A stretch of DNA of 64,000 nt from Pseudomonas taeanensis MS-3 (GCF_000498575.2 NZ_AWSQ01000002.1:861167-925166); one strand, 5' to 3'; positions 19,123-28,930 are shown, numbered from the stretch's first letter. Notes: a model not told the origin generated them from the sequence alone. Translations and numbers: made by a program.

Positions 19123-20493
19123 ATGTTGATAAAACATACGCTGATGGGGGCCGCCATTGCGCTGGCACTGTCTGCAGGAAGCGCGCTGGCGGCGGTTTCG
19201 CCACAAGAAGCGGCCAAGCTGGGCGCTAGCCTGACCCCGTTCGGTGCCGAGAAGGCGGGTAACGCTGCCGGGACCATACCTGAGTGGACGGGTGGTATCA
19301 CCCAGGCGCCTGCTGACTACAAGGCCGCGGGTCAACATCACCCGGATCCATTTGCCAGCGACACGCCGCTGTTCACCATTACCAAGGCCAACCTGGACCA
19401 GTACAAAGACAACCTGACTGCAGGTCAGATTGCGCTGTTCAATACTTACCCGAACAGCTACCAGATGCCGGTGTATCAGACTCGTCGTTCCGGCTCGGCA
19501 CCGCAATGGGTGTACGACAACAGCATCAAGAACGCCACCAGCGCCAAGCTGCTGGATGGCGGTAATGGCTTCTCCGAAGCCTATGGCGGCATCCCGTTTC
19601 CGATTCCACAGAATGGGGTTGAGGCGCTGTGGAACCACATCACCCGCTATCGCGGTAGCTATATCGTGCGGCGCGCCTCGGAAGTAGCAGTGCAGCGCAA
19701 TGGCGCCTACTCACTGGTGACCTCGCAGCAGGAAGCCTTGTTCAAGTTCTACGACCCGAAAGGCTCGTACGCCAACATGAACAACATCATGTTCTACTAC
19801 CTGTCCTTCACCAAGAGCCCGGCACGCCTGGCCGGTGGTGCGGTGCTGGTACATGAAACTCTGGATCAGGTGAAAGAGCCTCGCCAGGCCTGGGGCTACA
19901 ACGCCGGCCAGCGCCGCGTGCGCCGCGCGCCGAACTTGGCGTATGACACGCCGATCGCCGCTGCAGATGGCCTGCGCACCGCCGACGACACCGATATGTT
20001 CAACGGCGCTCCGGATCGTTATGACTGGAAATTGGTGGGTAAGAAAGAAATTTACATCCCGTATAACAACTACAAAGTCACCAGCCCTGAGGTTAAGTAC
20101 GAAGACCTGCTGCAGGTTGGCCACTTGAACCCGGCAGTAACGCGCAACGAGCTGCACCGTGTGTGGGTCGTAGAAGGCACGTTGAAGTCCGGCGCTCGTC
20201 ATATCTACTCCAAACGCACCCTGTACCTCGACGAAGACAGCTGGCAAGCAGCGGTAGTCGATCAGTACGACGGTCGTGGCGAACTGTGGCGCGTGTCGAT
20301 CGCCTATCTGAAGAACTATTACGACCTGCCGACCACCTGGTCAGCACTTGATGTCTTCCACGATTTGCAGGCGCGCCGTTACCACGTACAGAATCTTGAC
20401 AACGAAGAGTCGGACACCATTGATTTCAGTCAGCCGATTCCGGATGACGGTTACTTCAAACCGGCCGCCCTGCGTCGACGCGGCACCCGTTAA
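19123..20493 (+). CDS. DUF1329 LolA/LolB-like envelope protein
   Basis: A 456-aa protein with a signal peptide ending near ALA-AVS, then the typical EAAKLGASLTPFGAEKAGN opening. The DUF1329 fold is known to resemble the lipoprotein carriers LolA/LolB, so a periplasmic lipid- or ligand-carrying role is likely. ATG at 19123 with CGGAGAA upstream is preferred over an in-frame start at 19075, which would precede a normal signal peptide with 16 charged residues. Co-transcribed with the DUF1302 gene and closed by a strong terminator. Confidence 0.88.
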   Translation: MLIKHTLMGAAIALALSAGSALAAVSPQEAAKLGASLTPFGAEKAGNAAGTIPEWTGGITQAPADYKAAGQHHPDPFASDTPLFTITKANLDQYKDNLTAGQIALFNTYPNSYQMPVYQTRRSGSAPQWVYDNSIKNATSAKLLDGGNGFSEAYGGIPFPIPQNGVEALWNHITRYRGSYIVRRASEVAVQRNGAYSLVTSQQEALFKFYDPKGSYANMNNIMFYYLSFTKSPARLAGGAVLVHETLDQVKEPRQAWGYNAGQRRVRRAPNLAYDTPIAAADGLRTADDTDMFNGAPDRYDWKLVGKKEIYIPYNNYKVTSPEVKYEDLLQVGHLNPAVTRNELHRVWVVEGTLKSGARHIYSKRTLYLDEDSWQAAVVDQYDGRGELWRVSIAYLKNYYDLPTTWSALDVFHDLQARRYHVQNLDNEESDTIDFSQPIPDDGYFKPAALRRRGTR

Positions 20494-20512
20494 AGGTTAG
20501 GTAGTCTTGGCC

Positions 20513-20541
20513 AAAGGCCGCTACAGTTGTAGCGGCCTTTT
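20513..20541 (+). terminator. Rho-independent terminator after DUF1329 gene
   Basis: A 12-13-bp stem AAAGGCCGCTAC / GTAGCGGCCTTT with a tiny loop and a short T tail, 20 bp after the stop. Confidence 0.85.
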
Positions 20542-20609
20542 CGTATTCGTCAGTCGAATAGGCTGTCAATCACGCGGGTTTGCCTTAACAAAACATAACG
20601 ACTCACTGA

Positions 20610-20639
20610 TTGTCAGGCCTTTCGAAAGCTCGATAGCAT
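20610..20639 (+). promoter_or_regulatory. Putative promoter of the YCF48-RND unit
   Basis: TTGTCA (20610-20615), an 18-nt spacer and TAGCAT (20634-20639) lie between the terminator and the YCF48 gene. They suggest the second half of the module has its own transcript. Confidence 0.4.
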
Positions 20640-20690
20640 AGGCGGCCTGCTAAATGGCAGTACCAGCTATAACAATAAAGGGGAAGGTAT

Positions 20691-21782
20691 ATGAGTGAGC
20701 CCGTCATGCGGCGCACCCTGGCCGGTCATGCTGCGGGATTGTTCCGCGCTCCGGTGTTGTGCGTCCACTCGCCGCTGGCTAAAGCACTCTCGCTGTGCAG
20801 CGTGCTGTCGATGCTGACTTTTGTCGCTGCGCCACTACAGGCACAAGCTGCCACCGGTTCAGCTACCAGTTACTCCATCGAGTCACCCAAAGCGGTAAAA
20901 AACCTGCTGCTGGATGTCGCCGCTGTTGGCAAACGCTTGGTGGCAGTGGGTGATCGCGGTCATATCCTTTATTCCGATGATAACGGTGCCAATTGGACGC
21001 AAGCCAAGGTGCCGACCAAACAATTGCTCACTGCGGTGTTCTTTGTCGATGATCAGCATGGCTGGGCTGTAGGCCACGACGCGCAAATCCTCGCCAGCAC
21101 AGATGGCGGCCTGACCTGGGTCAAACAGTTCGAAGATTTAGAGCGTGAGGCGCCGTTGCTCGACGTCTGGTTCAAGGACCCCAATAACGGCTTCGCCGTC
21201 GGTGCCTATGGGGCTTTGCTGGCAACCACCGATGGTGGGGCGAACTGGGAAGACGTCAGCGACCGTCTGGACAATGAAGATGGATATCACCTGAATGCCA
21301 TTGTTGCGGTCAAGGATTCTGGGTTGTTCGTAGTCGGTGAATTGGGCGGCATGTTCCGCTCGGTCGACTGGGGGCAAACCTGGGAAACGCTCCAAGGTCC
21401 GTACCAAGGTTCTTTGTTCGGTGCCTTGGGCACGAATGAAGCTGGCACCCTGCTGGTGTACGGCCTGCGTGGCCACCTGTTCCGTTCTACCGACTTTGGC
21501 GATAGCTGGCAGCAGATTGAACTGAATACCCCGAACAATGGCCCGCTTAAGTTTGGCCTGGCTGACGGCAATTTGTTGGCGGATGGCTCGATCGTGGTGG
21601 TCGGACATAGCGGCACCGTGCTGAAAAGCACGGATCACGGTCGTAATTTCAATTTGGTCAACCGCGCTGACCGGCTTTCGCTGGCCGGTGTGGCTGCAGT
21701 GGATAACGGCAACCTGATTCTGGTGGGGCAGGGCGGCGTGCATGTCGCTTCGCCAACTGGCGCCGATCTGGGCCAACAATAA
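20691..21782 (+). CDS. YCF48-related periplasmic beta-propeller protein
   Basis: A 363-aa protein. An N-terminal export signal (hydrophobic ~45-60, cleavage near AQA-ATGS) follows a longish charged stretch. The rest is repeated ~45-residue units of the GDRGHILYSDDNGANWTQ type, as in the photosystem II assembly factor Ycf48 and sialidase-like propellers. In bacteria such proteins act as assembly or adaptor factors. It lies 18 bp before the RND gene with AAGGGGAAGG as RBS, so it probably works with that transporter. Confidence 0.88.
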   Translation: MSEPVMRRTLAGHAAGLFRAPVLCVHSPLAKALSLCSVLSMLTFVAAPLQAQAATGSATSYSIESPKAVKNLLLDVAAVGKRLVAVGDRGHILYSDDNGANWTQAKVPTKQLLTAVFFVDDQHGWAVGHDAQILASTDGGLTWVKQFEDLEREAPLLDVWFKDPNNGFAVGAYGALLATTDGGANWEDVSDRLDNEDGYHLNAIVAVKDSGLFVVGELGGMFRSVDWGQTWETLQGPYQGSLFGALGTNEAGTLLVYGLRGHLFRSTDFGDSWQQIELNTPNNGPLKFGLADGNLLADGSIVVVGHSGTVLKSTDHGRNFNLVNRADRLSLAGVAAVDNGNLILVGQGGVHVASPTGADLGQQ

Positions 21783-21800
21783 TAAGCCGGGAGAGTTTGC

Positions 21801-24155
21801 ATGAGTAAGCATCAACAACAACCTGCGTCTTTCCTGGAGCGGTTGATATTCAACAACCGTCCAGCGGTGATTTTGCTGTGCCTGTTGATCAGTGTTTTTC
21901 TGTTCTACCAGGCTTCACAAGTGCGCCCGCAAACCAGCTTCGAGAAGATGATTCCGCTGGGGCATCCGTATATCCAGAAAATGCTCGAGCATCGCAATGA
22001 TCTGGCGAACCTGGGCAACACCGTGCGCATCTCCGTGGAAGCGGTTGAGGGCGACATCTTCAGCAAGGAATACATGGAGACGCTGCGTCAGATCAACGAC
22101 GAAGCCTTCTACATTCCTGGCGTAGATCGTTCTGGTCTGAAGTCATTGTGGAGTCCGAGCGTACGCTGGACCGAAGTGACCGAGGAAGGCTTCGCCGGTG
22201 GCGAGGTGATTCCGCAGACCTACGACGGTTCATCGGACAGCCTCGAGGAGTTGCGTAGCAACATTCTCAAGTCCGGGCAGGTCGGCCGCTTGGTCGCCAA
22301 CAACTTCAAATCGAGTATCGTCGATGTGCCGCTGCTGGAGTCCTATCCCGACCCGAACGATCAGAGCAAGCTGATCCCCCTGGACTATCAGCAGTTTTCC
22401 CACGAACTGGAAGAGAAGATTCGCGAGAAATACCAGGCGCAGAATCCCAATGTGAAGGTGCACGTCATTGGTTTTGCCAAGAAGGTTGGCGACCTGATCG
22501 ATGGCTTGGTCGGTGTGGCGCTGTTCTTTGCCGCGGCCATCGGCATCACCTTCGTGTTGCTGTTGTGGTTCACCCGTTGTTTCAAGAGTGCCTTGACGGT
22601 GGTGGTGACCACCCTGATCGCGGTGATTTGGCAGCTCGGCTTGCTGCATACCCTGGGTTTCGGTCTCGATCCCTATTCGATGCTGGTGCCGTTCCTGGTG
22701 TTTGCCATCGGCATTTCCCACGGTGTGCAGAAGATCAACGGCATCGCCATGGCCTCGGGTGAGGCGACTGACTCGCTGTCTGCCGCGCGGATGGCTTTCC
22801 GTCAGCTGTTTATCCCGGGTCTGGTCGCACTGTTGTCGGATGCTGTGGGCTTCGTCACCTTGCTGCTGATCGACATCGGGGTAATTCGCGAGCTGGCCAT
22901 CGGCGCGTCGATGGGCGTGGCGGTGATCATCCTGACCAACTTGATCCTGTTACCGGTCATGATCTCCTACATCGGTATTGGCAAGAAGGCGGTCCAGCGC
23001 AGCCGCGAGGATGCCGACAGGGACCACCCGCTCTGGCGTTTGATTTCCAATTTCGCCCATCCGATGATCGCTCCGATTTCCGTGGTGATTGCCTTGGGTG
23101 CGTTAGGCGGCGGTATCTGGTACGGCCAGAACCTGAAGATCGGTGACCTCGATCAGGGCGCCCCGGAACTGCACCCCGACTCACGCTACAACCTGGACAA
23201 CGACTTCGTCATCCGCAACTACTCGACCAGTTCCGATGTGCTGGTGGTGATGGTCAAGACTGGGCCGGAGCGTTGCTCAACCTACCCGGCACTGTCGGCC
23301 ATGGATGAGCTGATGTGGAAGATGGAGAACACCGAAGGCGTGCAGTCGGCCATCTCCATGGTCACGGTATCGCGCCAGGTGATCAAAGGAATGAACGAGG
23401 GCAACCTGAAGTGGGAGACCCTGTCGCGCAATCAGCACGTATTGAACAACTCGATTGCCCGCGCCGATGGCTTGTACAACGCCGATTGTTCGGTGGCACC
23501 GGTGCTGGTGTTCCTCAACGATCACAAGGCGGCAACGCTGGAGCGTACCGTTGCGGTCGTAGAGGATTTCGCCAAGGAAAATAACACGGAAGATCTGCAG
23601 TTCATTCTGGCGGCAGGTAACGCCGGTATTGAAGCGGCTACCAACGAGGTGATCGCTGCGTCCGAAACGACCATGCTGGTGGCTGTCTATGCGGCGGTGA
23701 GCATCATGTGTCTGCTGACGTTCCGCTCCGTGGCCGCCACACTCTGTGTCATCCTGCCGCTGGTGCTGACTTCGGTGCTGGGTAACGCGCTGATGGCCTA
23801 TATGGGCATTGGTGTGAAGGTGGCGACCCTACCGGTGATTGCTCTCGGCGTGGGTATTGGTGTCGACTACGGCATCTATATCTATAGCCGCCTGGAAACC
23901 TACCTGCGCCAAGGGCTGTCGTTGCAGGAGGCCTACTATGAGACCCTCAAGTCGACCGGTAAGGCCGTGTTGTTCACCGGCGTCTGTCTGGCGATCGGGG
24001 TGGCAACCTGGATCTTCTCGGCAATCAAGTTCCAGGCGGATATGGGACTGATGCTGACCTTTATGTTCCTCTGGAACATGATTGGGGCGATCTGGCTGCT
24101 GCCTGCTCTGGCGCGCTTCCTGATCAATCCGGAGAAGCTGCGCAATAAGGCCTGA
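21801..24155 (+). CDS. RND/MMPL-family transporter
   Basis: A 784-aa inner-membrane protein of the resistance-nodulation-division superfamily, closest in layout to MMPL/HpnN lipid exporters (smaller than AcrB). TM1 is at ~18-38, followed by a large periplasmic domain (~40-225), five clustered TMs (~230-390), a second periplasmic domain (~430-610) and five more TMs (~620-770). Conserved GVGIGVDYGIYIYSRLE in the second half resembles the MMPL proton-relay helix. It is the likely energised pump of the four-gene module; the substrate is unknown, probably a lipid or hydrophobic metabolite. Confidence 0.9.
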   Translation: MSKHQQQPASFLERLIFNNRPAVILLCLLISVFLFYQASQVRPQTSFEKMIPLGHPYIQKMLEHRNDLANLGNTVRISVEAVEGDIFSKEYMETLRQINDEAFYIPGVDRSGLKSLWSPSVRWTEVTEEGFAGGEVIPQTYDGSSDSLEELRSNILKSGQVGRLVANNFKSSIVDVPLLESYPDPNDQSKLIPLDYQQFSHELEEKIREKYQAQNPNVKVHVIGFAKKVGDLIDGLVGVALFFAAAIGITFVLLLWFTRCFKSALTVVVTTLIAVIWQLGLLHTLGFGLDPYSMLVPFLVFAIGISHGVQKINGIAMASGEATDSLSAARMAFRQLFIPGLVALLSDAVGFVTLLLIDIGVIRELAIGASMGVAVIILTNLILLPVMISYIGIGKKAVQRSREDADRDHPLWRLISNFAHPMIAPISVVIALGALGGGIWYGQNLKIGDLDQGAPELHPDSRYNLDNDFVIRNYSTSSDVLVVMVKTGPERCSTYPALSAMDELMWKMENTEGVQSAISMVTVSRQVIKGMNEGNLKWETLSRNQHVLNNSIARADGLYNADCSVAPVLVFLNDHKAATLERTVAVVEDFAKENNTEDLQFILAAGNAGIEAATNEVIAASETTMLVAVYAAVSIMCLLTFRSVAATLCVILPLVLTSVLGNALMAYMGIGVKVATLPVIALGVGIGVDYGIYIYSRLETYLRQGLSLQEAYYETLKSTGKAVLFTGVCLAIGVATWIFSAIKFQADMGLMLTFMFLWNMIGAIWLLPALARFLINPEKLRNKA

Positions 24156-24183
24156 GCCTGATTCGCAGTCACTACTGTGAAAG

Positions 24184-24211
24184 CCGCGACCCAAGGGTCG
24201 CGGTTTTTTTT
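24184..24211 (+). terminator. Rho-independent terminator after RND gene
   Basis: A 9-bp GC-rich stem CCGCGACCC / GGGTCGCGG followed by eight T, 28 bp past the stop. Confidence 0.92.
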
Positions 24212-24525
24212 GCCCGCGGTTCAGGCTGCTCGGCAAGACTCGAGCGCTTCTGTAGTGCTCACACGTTCAAGCAGGTGTTGGCTAGGCATCACTGGCGTTT
24301 GCAGCGGGTCTGCAGCGCGGGAGTCAGGGTTACGCCAGTTCAGGCAGGAGTAGTCGCGAGCAGCGGCGTAACTGCTGCGCGGCCCTTGCATCATTTGGCT
24401 GCGACCTTGGCTTGCCCAGGAGAGGCGACTGCTAAGGCAGGGCTGTCGGGCCGAACACGAGGTGGATTAACGCGGGGACTGCGGCCACGCCGGCAAGCGG
24501 CTCAACAGCTGTAGTTCGCATGGGG
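24212..24525. other. Convergent intergenic region
   Basis: About 310 bp separate the RND gene from the convergent batD gene. I see no supported gene, RNA or repeat; a 79-codon frame at 24275-24514 lacks a ribosome binding site and family features. Confidence 0.5.
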
Positions 24526-26169
24526 TTAGCGTGGATAGAGTGGCGGCAATGGGCTGACTTCTTGCGTGGTGCTGTGCTCGGTACCTTCAGCGGCAGGCAG
24601 GCTGCGTATCGCTCGCCAGAGGTCTTCGCCCTGCCATTGTTGACCGGTTTCGCTGTACAGCGTGCCGTTCAGGCCATCCAGTGCATCGGACAAGGGCACG
24701 AAGCGAGCCGCCATGCCCGCCAGGGTCTCCGGTTGCTGCCGGGCCCAGGCATCGAGCGCATGGCGGGTAGCCAGCGAGTCGTTGGCCAGGCAGGCGCGTT
24801 TAAGCTCGTCGAGCAAGGTGCGCGGGCTGGGCCCGGTTTGCGCTGCACGCAGTACCGCAGGCTGGCGTCGTGCGCGCCACCACAGGGCAAAGCCGAGCAG
24901 GGTAGTGAGGGCCAGCAGTGCGCTGCTCAACTGCCAGGGCCAGATGGGTGGACCTGACTCGAGGATTTGCGTCGTCACTGGAGGCGCCGCCGCTTCCAGA
25001 TCAAGGCTGGGGTTCAGCGCGACTTCCAGGCTGCGCGCCGGCAGGCTGGTGCGTTCCAGGCGATCCTCCCGGGTATTCCACCAGACCACTTCCACTGCGG
25101 GTATCTCGAATGCTCCGTGGCGATTGGGCACCAGCGCTTCACGCTCTTCACGGCTGCCGATCAACCCATGCTCGCTGCTCTGGTTGCCGAGTTTGGGTTG
25201 ATCCGGGTAACGGCGCAGCCCGTCGACACGGGTCGCCGGTAAAGGCGGCAGTTGGGCACTGGAGAGCCCGTCGACCTTGAGCAGCAGGCTGCGGGTCAGC
25301 GAGTCGCCGACTTGCGCCTGCGCGGGGTCGGGCGTCCAGGTTTCCGCCAGGCTCAGCGTGCGTGCGGGCAGCCAGGGCGCGGTGCTGGGATAGTTGGCGG
25401 GTTTGGCTTTGACCCTGAGTGGGATCTGCGGTGACCTCACCTGCGTCACCTTGCCGGTGCGAGGACCAAAGGGCAGGTAATCGCTGCTGTTTGAGCGATC
25501 CACCACCGTGGCGCTGAACACTTGGGCCGGGATGGTCAGTTCGCCGCTTTGCTGCGGGAAAATGGCATAGCGCAGTTCGATCACGCCATGGCGAACACCG
25601 TTGATTTCTTTTTCATAGGTGCGCGGCGGGCCGAGTGATTCGATGCGCGCCTGCGGCATTTCCAGCGGGCTCAGGCTGCTGTCGTCGTACAGCGAGACTG
25701 AGTGGTAGATGCGCAGGGTCAAAAGGGTTTGCGCCTGTACGTAAACGCTCTCCTGGTCGAGGCTGGCGTCGATAAATACCGGGGCCAGCTGATGGTTGCT
25801 GGTATCACGGCTGTTTTTCTCAACGTGCAGAGTGATGGGCAGGCTCTGCATATCGCCTAGGCGTAGGGGCGGCACTACTACATAGCCGCTCTGTTTGGGT
25901 TGCAGGGTGACGATCCAGCGAGTGATGGCCTGTGATTTGCCGTTGAGAGTGGTCAAGCGGTTGACCTGGCGGGTGCCAAGCACTTCGAAGAGTTCGCTGA
26001 GTGGGCTGAGCTCCGGTTTGCCGAACACAGTGGCATCGTCCGACTCCAGGGTCAGCTCGACCGTTTCTCCGTCGTTCAAACGAGATCGGTCGATGCTCGC
26101 GTTAAAGCCCTGGGCGCTGACCTGGAAGGCCAGCAAAGCGAGGATCAGGGTGCAGAGCAGGCGGGTCAT
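24526..26169 (-). CDS. batD: BatD-like protein (oxygen tolerance)
   Basis: A 547-aa protein with a signal peptide (LLCTLILALLAFQVSA), a long immunoglobulin-like periplasmic region, a C-terminal membrane helix (~410-430) and a cytoplasmic tail. It is the last gene of the Bat (Bacteroides aerotolerance) operon, thought to work with MoxR ATPase and von Willebrand proteins in envelope stress or protein maturation. Its ATG at 26169 overlaps the stop of the preceding gene (ATGA). An upstream in-frame start at 26205 would disrupt the signal peptide layout. Confidence 0.88.
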   Translation of the reverse strand: MTRLLCTLILALLAFQVSAQGFNASIDRSRLNDGETVELTLESDDATVFGKPELSPLSELFEVLGTRQVNRLTTLNGKSQAITRWIVTLQPKQSGYVVVPPLRLGDMQSLPITLHVEKNSRDTSNHQLAPVFIDASLDQESVYVQAQTLLTLRIYHSVSLYDDSSLSPLEMPQARIESLGPPRTYEKEINGVRHGVIELRYAIFPQQSGELTIPAQVFSATVVDRSNSSDYLPFGPRTGKVTQVRSPQIPLRVKAKPANYPSTAPWLPARTLSLAETWTPDPAQAQVGDSLTRSLLLKVDGLSSAQLPPLPATRVDGLRRYPDQPKLGNQSSEHGLIGSREEREALVPNRHGAFEIPAVEVVWWNTREDRLERTSLPARSLEVALNPSLDLEAAAPPVTTQILESGPPIWPWQLSSALLALTTLLGFALWWRARRQPAVLRAAQTGPSPRTLLDELKRACLANDSLATRHALDAWARQQPETLAGMAARFVPLSDALDGLNGTLYSETGQQWQGEDLWRAIRSLPAAEGTEHSTTQEVSPLPPLYPR

Positions 26170-27914
26170 CGAGTCTGTTCCTGGCGCTGTTGCTGTTCGT
26201 ACCAAAATTTTCGCCGCAGCAGTTCACCGGGGTCGTCAGGGATCTGCCGCAGCCATTGTTCTAACGCCTGCCGGCGCTCGCCATCCAGTGCTTCGTCGGC
26301 ACTGGCGATCTGTTCTTCACTACCTGGCTCGCTGGCGGGTTCGCTTGGCGTCGGCGTGCTCTTGTCGTCGCCGGGCGCGGGTTGCTCCGCGGGCTCCTCG
26401 CTGGCGCCGGGGGCGGGCTGGTTGGGTGCTGCTTGCTTATCCGTGTCTTGTCCAGATTGCCCCGACTGGGGTTGTTCGGGCGGTGTTGGCTCATCGCTCG
26501 ATGGCTTGTCTGCCGCTGCCTGTTGTTCCTGTTGCTCTTGGCGCTGGCGCAGCAGCTCTTCGATCAGGGCCATGTTGTTCTGCGCCTGAGCCAGGTCCGG
26601 TTGGCGTTCAAGCGCTTGGCTATAGGCCTCTACTGCGGCTTCCAGTTCATTGCTGCGGGCCAGGGCATTGCCACGATTGTAGTGGGCGGCGGCGCTGTCG
26701 CTTGCGGCGAAGCGTTCGGCGGCGCTGGCATAGTCCCCCGCCTGGTACAGCGCCAGGCCTTGCCATTGTGAATCCTCGAAATGTTTGGCCGCCTCGTCTG
26801 GGCGCTGGGCTTCGAGCAGGCGCTGACCCTGCTGGTCCGGGCGTAACCAGAGATCGTCGAGGCCGAAGGCATAGCTCGGCTGTGGCAGTGCCAGCAGCAG
26901 TGGCAGACACAGCAACCAGCCGCGGCGCCCGGCGCAAGCCGCCAGCAGCAACAACGGCAAAAGCAACCAGTAACCCTGATCGGCCCAGGCTTGCAGGCGA
27001 GTCTGCTGACCATCGGTACGCAGTTGTTGGGTGCGCTCTAGCAGGCCGAGGCTACGCAGATCACGGTCATCCAGGCTGGCCTGGCGGTAACGTCCGCCAA
27101 TGGCCTGAGCGAAGCGCGTGAGTCCGGTATTGTCCAGGCGAGGGATCAGGATGGTGCCTTGCGCATCTTTGAGAAAACCGCCGTCTTCCAGGGTGATGGG
27201 GGCGCCCTGGATGCTGCCGATGCCCAGAATGTGCAGGCGCACACCGCGGTTGTCGAGTGCCTGGCTAATGCCAAGGCGTTCCTGCTCACTCAAGGTGCTG
27301 CCAATCAGCAGCACGCGGCCTTGGCCTTGGGCACCCTGTTCGAGCAGGTTCAGGGCTTTACTCACGGCGAGATCGGCGCGATGCCCGGGCTCGGGCATGA
27401 TCGATGGCTTGAGGGAGTCGAGCAGGTTGCGGCTGGTGCTCAGGTCATCGGACAGCGGCACCAGGGTGTGGGCGCTGCCGGCGAACACCACGATAGCAGT
27501 CTGTGCATCGCGTCGCGCCTGCAGCAGGTCGAGCACCTTGCGCTTGGCCTGCTGCAGACGATTCGGCGAGACGTCTGCGGCGAGCATTTCCGGGCTTAGC
27601 TCGAGCAGTATGACCAGCGGGTCGGCGGGTTTCTGGCTGGTCTGTTCGAGTCGTTGCCAGCTCGGCCCGAGCAAGGCCAGCAGGGCTAATGACCAGGCCA
27701 GGCCGAGGGCTATCCACGGTAGGCGGCTGGTACGGCCTGAGCCGCCGCTAAGCAGGGCGGCATGAAACGCTGGCGGTAGCAGTAATTGCCAGCGTCCAGT
27801 GCGTTTTTCGCGGTGCCAGAGCCGCCACAGCAGCCAGCTCAGTAGCGGTAGCAGGAGTAACCAGTATGGGCGCAGCAAGTGCGGCCATAGTGCGATTGGC
27901 GACAGTTCGATCAT
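26166..27914 (-). CDS. BatB-BatC fusion: von Willebrand A plus TPR protein
   Basis: A 582-aa inner-membrane protein. Two N-terminal TMs (~17-32 and ~65-85), a von Willebrand A domain (~95-290), and a further TM stretch (~315-350) come first. Then come a TPR region (~375-450) and a Gln/Pro/Ser/Glu-rich low-complexity tail (~458-550). It combines the roles of separate BatB and BatC. The MIDAS motif, normally DxSxS, reads ELSPEM near residue 100, so metal binding may be altered. Four-bp overlaps join it to batA and batD. Confidence 0.88.
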   Translation of the reverse strand: MIELSPIALWPHLLRPYWLLLLPLLSWLLWRLWHREKRTGRWQLLLPPAFHAALLSGGSGRTSRLPWIALGLAWSLALLALLGPSWQRLEQTSQKPADPLVILLELSPEMLAADVSPNRLQQAKRKVLDLLQARRDAQTAIVVFAGSAHTLVPLSDDLSTSRNLLDSLKPSIMPEPGHRADLAVSKALNLLEQGAQGQGRVLLIGSTLSEQERLGISQALDNRGVRLHILGIGSIQGAPITLEDGGFLKDAQGTILIPRLDNTGLTRFAQAIGGRYRQASLDDRDLRSLGLLERTQQLRTDGQQTRLQAWADQGYWLLLPLLLLAACAGRRGWLLCLPLLLALPQPSYAFGLDDLWLRPDQQGQRLLEAQRPDEAAKHFEDSQWQGLALYQAGDYASAAERFAASDSAAAHYNRGNALARSNELEAAVEAYSQALERQPDLAQAQNNMALIEELLRQRQEQQEQQAAADKPSSDEPTPPEQPQSGQSGQDTDKQAAPNQPAPGASEEPAEQPAPGDDKSTPTPSEPASEPGSEEQIASADEALDGERRQALEQWLRQIPDDPGELLRRKFWYEQQQRQEQTR

Positions 27915-28930
27915 GATGCCTTCGCCTTATTTTGCCTGGGCATTCGCCGCAGTTGTGGCCACAGCTCGCGGATGACCAAGAGCAGGCTCAACAACAGCGC
28001 AGCGCTCAGCGGCCAGGCATATAGCGCCAGGGTGAGGCGTGTCAGGGTTGGCTGCTGGGCCACCGGTTCGAGTCGATTGAGGCTGCTTTCGATGGCGCGC
28101 AGTTCCTCGCTATCGCGCGCGCGAAAGTACTCTCCGCCGGTCAACTCGGCTATTGCATGCAGGGTCGGCTCGTCCAGGTCCAGCCCGGGGTTGAGGCCGA
28201 AGATACCGAGCGCGGCGCTTTGCCGAGGGTCGGCGCCAATACCGATCGGGTAGATTTTAACCCCTTCTTCGGCGGCCAGACGTGCGGCGGTCAAAGGCTC
28301 TATTTCGCCGCCGGTGTTCGCGCCATCGGTGACCAAAACCAGTATGCGGCTGTCTGCCGGGCGCTGGCGCAGGCGTTTGACGGCCAGGCCGATGGCGTCG
28401 CCGATAGCGGTATTCTTGCCGGCGATACCGATCAGGGCTTCGTCCAGCCAGGTGCGTACCGTCTGCCGGTCGAAGGTCAACGGTGCCTGCAGATAGGCTT
28501 GGCTGCCGAACAGGATCAGACCGACGCGGTCGCCTTGACGGCCTTCGATAAAGTCACCGAGCAGGTGCTTGACCAGGGTCAGGCGGCTGACCTCTTCATC
28601 CTCCCAGCGCATGTCGGCGTAGTCCATCGAGCCAGAGACATCCACCGCGACCAGCAGGTCGCGGCCGCTGGCCGGAAAGGGCAGCGGCTCACCGAGCCAT
28701 TGCGGGCGTGCGCTGGCACTCAGCAGTAACAGCCACAGCAGCACGAAGCGCGTTTGCTGCCGCCAGGCAGGCAGGCTGGCCCGCGCCCGGCGTCCTGACA
28801 GCGTTTGCAGTTCGTCGAGAAAGCTGATGTTCAGTGCCGCCTCGCCGCTGTCTGCCGCGGGTAGCAGCAGGCGTAGCAGCCAGGGCAGGGGCGCGAGGAG
28901 GAAGATCCAGGGCCAGGCGAATTCAAACAT
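27911..28930 (-). CDS. batA: BatA-like von Willebrand A protein
   Basis: A 339-aa protein: N-terminal TM pair (~5-20 and ~55-75), a von Willebrand A domain with an intact MIDAS motif DVSGSMDY near residue 94, and a C-terminal TM (~305-325). It probably clusters with BatBC at the membrane and is remodelled by the MoxR ATPase. ATG at 28930 opens the conserved MFEFAWPW start; an in-frame start at 28984 is less likely. It overlaps the DUF4381 gene by 8 bp. Confidence 0.9.
   Translation of the reverse strand: MFEFAWPWIFLLAPLPWLLRLLLPAADSGEAALNISFLDELQTLSGRRARASLPAWRQQTRFVLLWLLLLSASARPQWLGEPLPFPASGRDLLVAVDVSGSMDYADMRWEDEEVSRLTLVKHLLGDFIEGRQGDRVGLILFGSQAYLQAPLTFDRQTVRTWLDEALIGIAGKNTAIGDAIGLAVKRLRQRPADSRILVLVTDGANTGGEIEPLTAARLAAEEGVKIYPIGIGADPRQSAALGIFGLNPGLDLDEPTLHAIAELTGGEYFRARDSEELRAIESSLNRLEPVAQQPTLTRLTLALYAWPLSAALLLSLLLVIRELWPQLRRMPRQNKAKAS

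Noticed and set aside
24275..24514. 79-codon plus-strand frame in the gap after the RND gene
   Set aside because: No ribosome binding site, Arg/Ala-rich random-like product.
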